A DNA stretch of 64,000 nucleotides from Parus major (taxonomy: Eukaryota; Chordata; Aves; Passeriformes; Paridae): the NCBI RefSeq assembly GCF_001522545.3, contig NC_031774.1:23097884-23161883 (forward strand), written 5' to 3'. Below, one piece after another: positions 63,480 through 64,000 of this stretch. The translations under genes were made by a program, and so were the position numbers. The number at the start of each line of letters is the position of its first letter. Within the stretch, counting starts at the first letter, position 1. Under the pieces are notes generated by a model that saw only the letters and a list, made by a program, of their open reading frames with translations, made no database searches and had not been told where the DNA came from.

Positions 63480-64000
63480 CACAGAAAGGCCGGACGCCGC
63501 TTGTTACTACTCACATCATCAAAGCGGGCAGTGGAGGAGACGACAGCTCAGCTCCCGCCGGCTGCTGGCGGAGACCACACCTCAGGGCACCGGGGCGATG
63601 CTCCCTGTACCCGAGAGGGCTCTGCAGCCCTCCCACCTCAGCGACAGACAAGCCCGGTCTGTTACGGGCCGCTGCTTCCCGCTCCCCAGCCTAGGCAGAC
63701 ACGGAGCCACTGCGAGCCCCCTCAGCCCGGCCCAGCCAGGGGCCGCTCGCCGCAGTCCCCGGGAAGGACGGGCCGGGCCGCAGCCGCCCCAGCCCCGCCG
63801 AACCCTCCCCATGCCGTGCCGCAGCACGCCAGGGACGGAGAATCCTCAGGAAGCCTCCCCGCCCCGCTCCTCACCCAGGTACTCGGGCCCGGGCAGCGAG
63901 AGCCGCTCGGGGCTCAGCATCCTCCTCCTGCCGCTCCTTCCCGGCTTCCGCCCGTTTCCAAGGCGCCCGACGCTCCCGGCGCTGCTCGGCCGCTCGCCCC
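63480..64000 (-). promoter_or_regulatory. CSTPP1: CpG island promoter and 5' UTR of CSTPP1
   Basis: Base composition changes sharply from AT-rich to GC-rich with frequent CpG, for example in CGGCCGCTCG-type strings at the right edge and across 63540-63800. The island covers the predicted start codon and continues past the window edge. There is no TATA box just upstream of the ATG. On the minus strand the 5' UTR holds GGCGGAAGCC (an ETS-like GGAA core) and CCTTGGAAAC (63954-63963), which resembles an RFX X-box half-site with one mismatch. The motif readings are weak. The island itself is clear. The transcription start is not determinable here and may lie beyond 64000. Confidence 0.8.
63875..63920 (-). 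CDS. CSTPP1: CSTPP1 coding exon 1
   Basis: On the minus strand the exon reads MLSPERLSLPGPEYL plus one base. The start codon is at 63918-63920 and has A at -3 and G at -1, a reasonable Kozak context. The exon ends in CTGG followed by a consensus donor GTGAGG (63869-63874). The single leftover G joins CT at the start of exon 2 to make an Ala codon, so the intron is phase 1. The sequence is close to the human N-terminus as I recall it, with a few differences around residues 8-12. No upstream in-frame ATG or stop is seen up to the window edge, so this start rests on family similarity. The exon sits inside a CpG island, as expected of a broadly expressed gene. Confidence 0.9.

Larger units (their letters stand above)
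54520..63874 (-). other. CSTPP1: CSTPP1 intron 1 (9.4 kb)
   Basis: This phase-1 intron runs between donor GTGAGG and acceptor TTTGCAG. Its 5' end (about 63480-63874) is still CpG island. The rest is AT-rich intronic DNA. It contains an LTR-like retroviral remnant at 58079-58360 with an adjoining short ORF, two possible tRNA-like SINE remnants (about 60190-60280 and 60590-60720), and several T-rich, G-rich and C-homopolymer tracts. No further exon or RNA gene was recognised. Confidence 0.85.
1..63920 (-). other. CSTPP1: CSTPP1 gene locus (5' part, exons 1-3 plus introns)
   Basis: Three minus-strand exons splice into one continuous reading frame that I recognise as the N-terminus of CSTPP1 (C11orf49). 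The coding part here is 46 + 103 + 131 = 280 bases, or 93 codons plus one base. As I recall it, the human protein is about 330 residues, so roughly the first 28 percent is present. The family product works at centriolar satellites as a regulator of the tubulin polyglutamylase complex (TTLL1, TPGS1, TPGS2, LRRC49, NICN1). The start of the gene is in a CpG island at the right edge. The remaining exons were not recognised to the left of 38921 and should lie past base 1. In human the gene is next to, and divergent from, LRP4; if synteny holds, LRP4 would be just right of this window. That last point is inference. Confidence 0.88.

Noticed and set aside
63582..63827. 81-codon Arg/Gly/Pro-rich minus-strand ORF in the CpG island
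   Set aside because: GC-rich islands give open frames by composition. It lies in intron 1, downstream of exon 1, and resembles no protein family.
1..64000. CRISPR, operon, phage or plasmid systems
   Set aside because: The window is vertebrate intronic DNA with avian repeats and spliced exons; no regularly spaced repeats or dense coding regions exist.

Overview
The window is a piece of a bird nuclear genome, probably from Neoaves. It is AT-rich and almost wholly non-coding. It carries CR1 LINE fragments on both strands, including CR1-J-like 3' ends, and an ERVL-type LTR family that I recognise from bird genomes. I see no bacterial operon structure, CRISPR array, plasmid or phage gene.

The only gene I can support is the 5' part of CSTPP1 (C11orf49), the centriolar satellite regulator of the tubulin polyglutamylase complex. 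It is on the minus strand. Three coding exons were found by their spliced reading frame and splice sites: exon 1 at 63875-63920 (start codon 63918-63920, in a CpG island), exon 2 at 54417-54519 and exon 3 at 38921-39051. Joined, they give 93 codons plus one base, with matching phases at both junctions (1 and 2) and no stop. Exon 3 ends in a GC rather than GT donor. No exon 4 was recognised further left, so the rest of the gene should lie beyond base 1. Intron 3 is therefore at least 38.9 kb, intron 2 is 15.4 kb and intron 1 is 9.4 kb.

Layout from left to right: 1-38920 is intron 3, with two adjoining opposed CR1 copies (404-1829), a 30-bp perfect palindrome (3978-4007), a CR1 tail (18241-18545), a GC-rich block with an octamer motif (20420-20840), an old MIR-like remnant (25128-25240), a solo ERVL-type LTR with a 5-bp target duplication (25610-26060), a second old SINE/LINE remnant (27850-28020), a long decayed CR1 (33590-34636) and an opposed LTR of the same ERVL-type family (36240-36959). 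Intron 2 (39052-54416) holds old repeat remnants, a (CA)13 microsatellite and a short CR1 piece. Intron 1 (54520-63874) holds an LTR-like retroviral remnant (58079-58360) next to a short hydrophobic ORF. The right end is the CpG-island promoter of CSTPP1.

Nearly all ATG ORFs in the window are short, are unlike any family I know, and are best read as chance ORFs in introns or repeats. I found no convincing new biological system. The items most worth checking are the GC-AG intron, the retrovirus-like remnant near 58 kb and the 30-bp palindrome.
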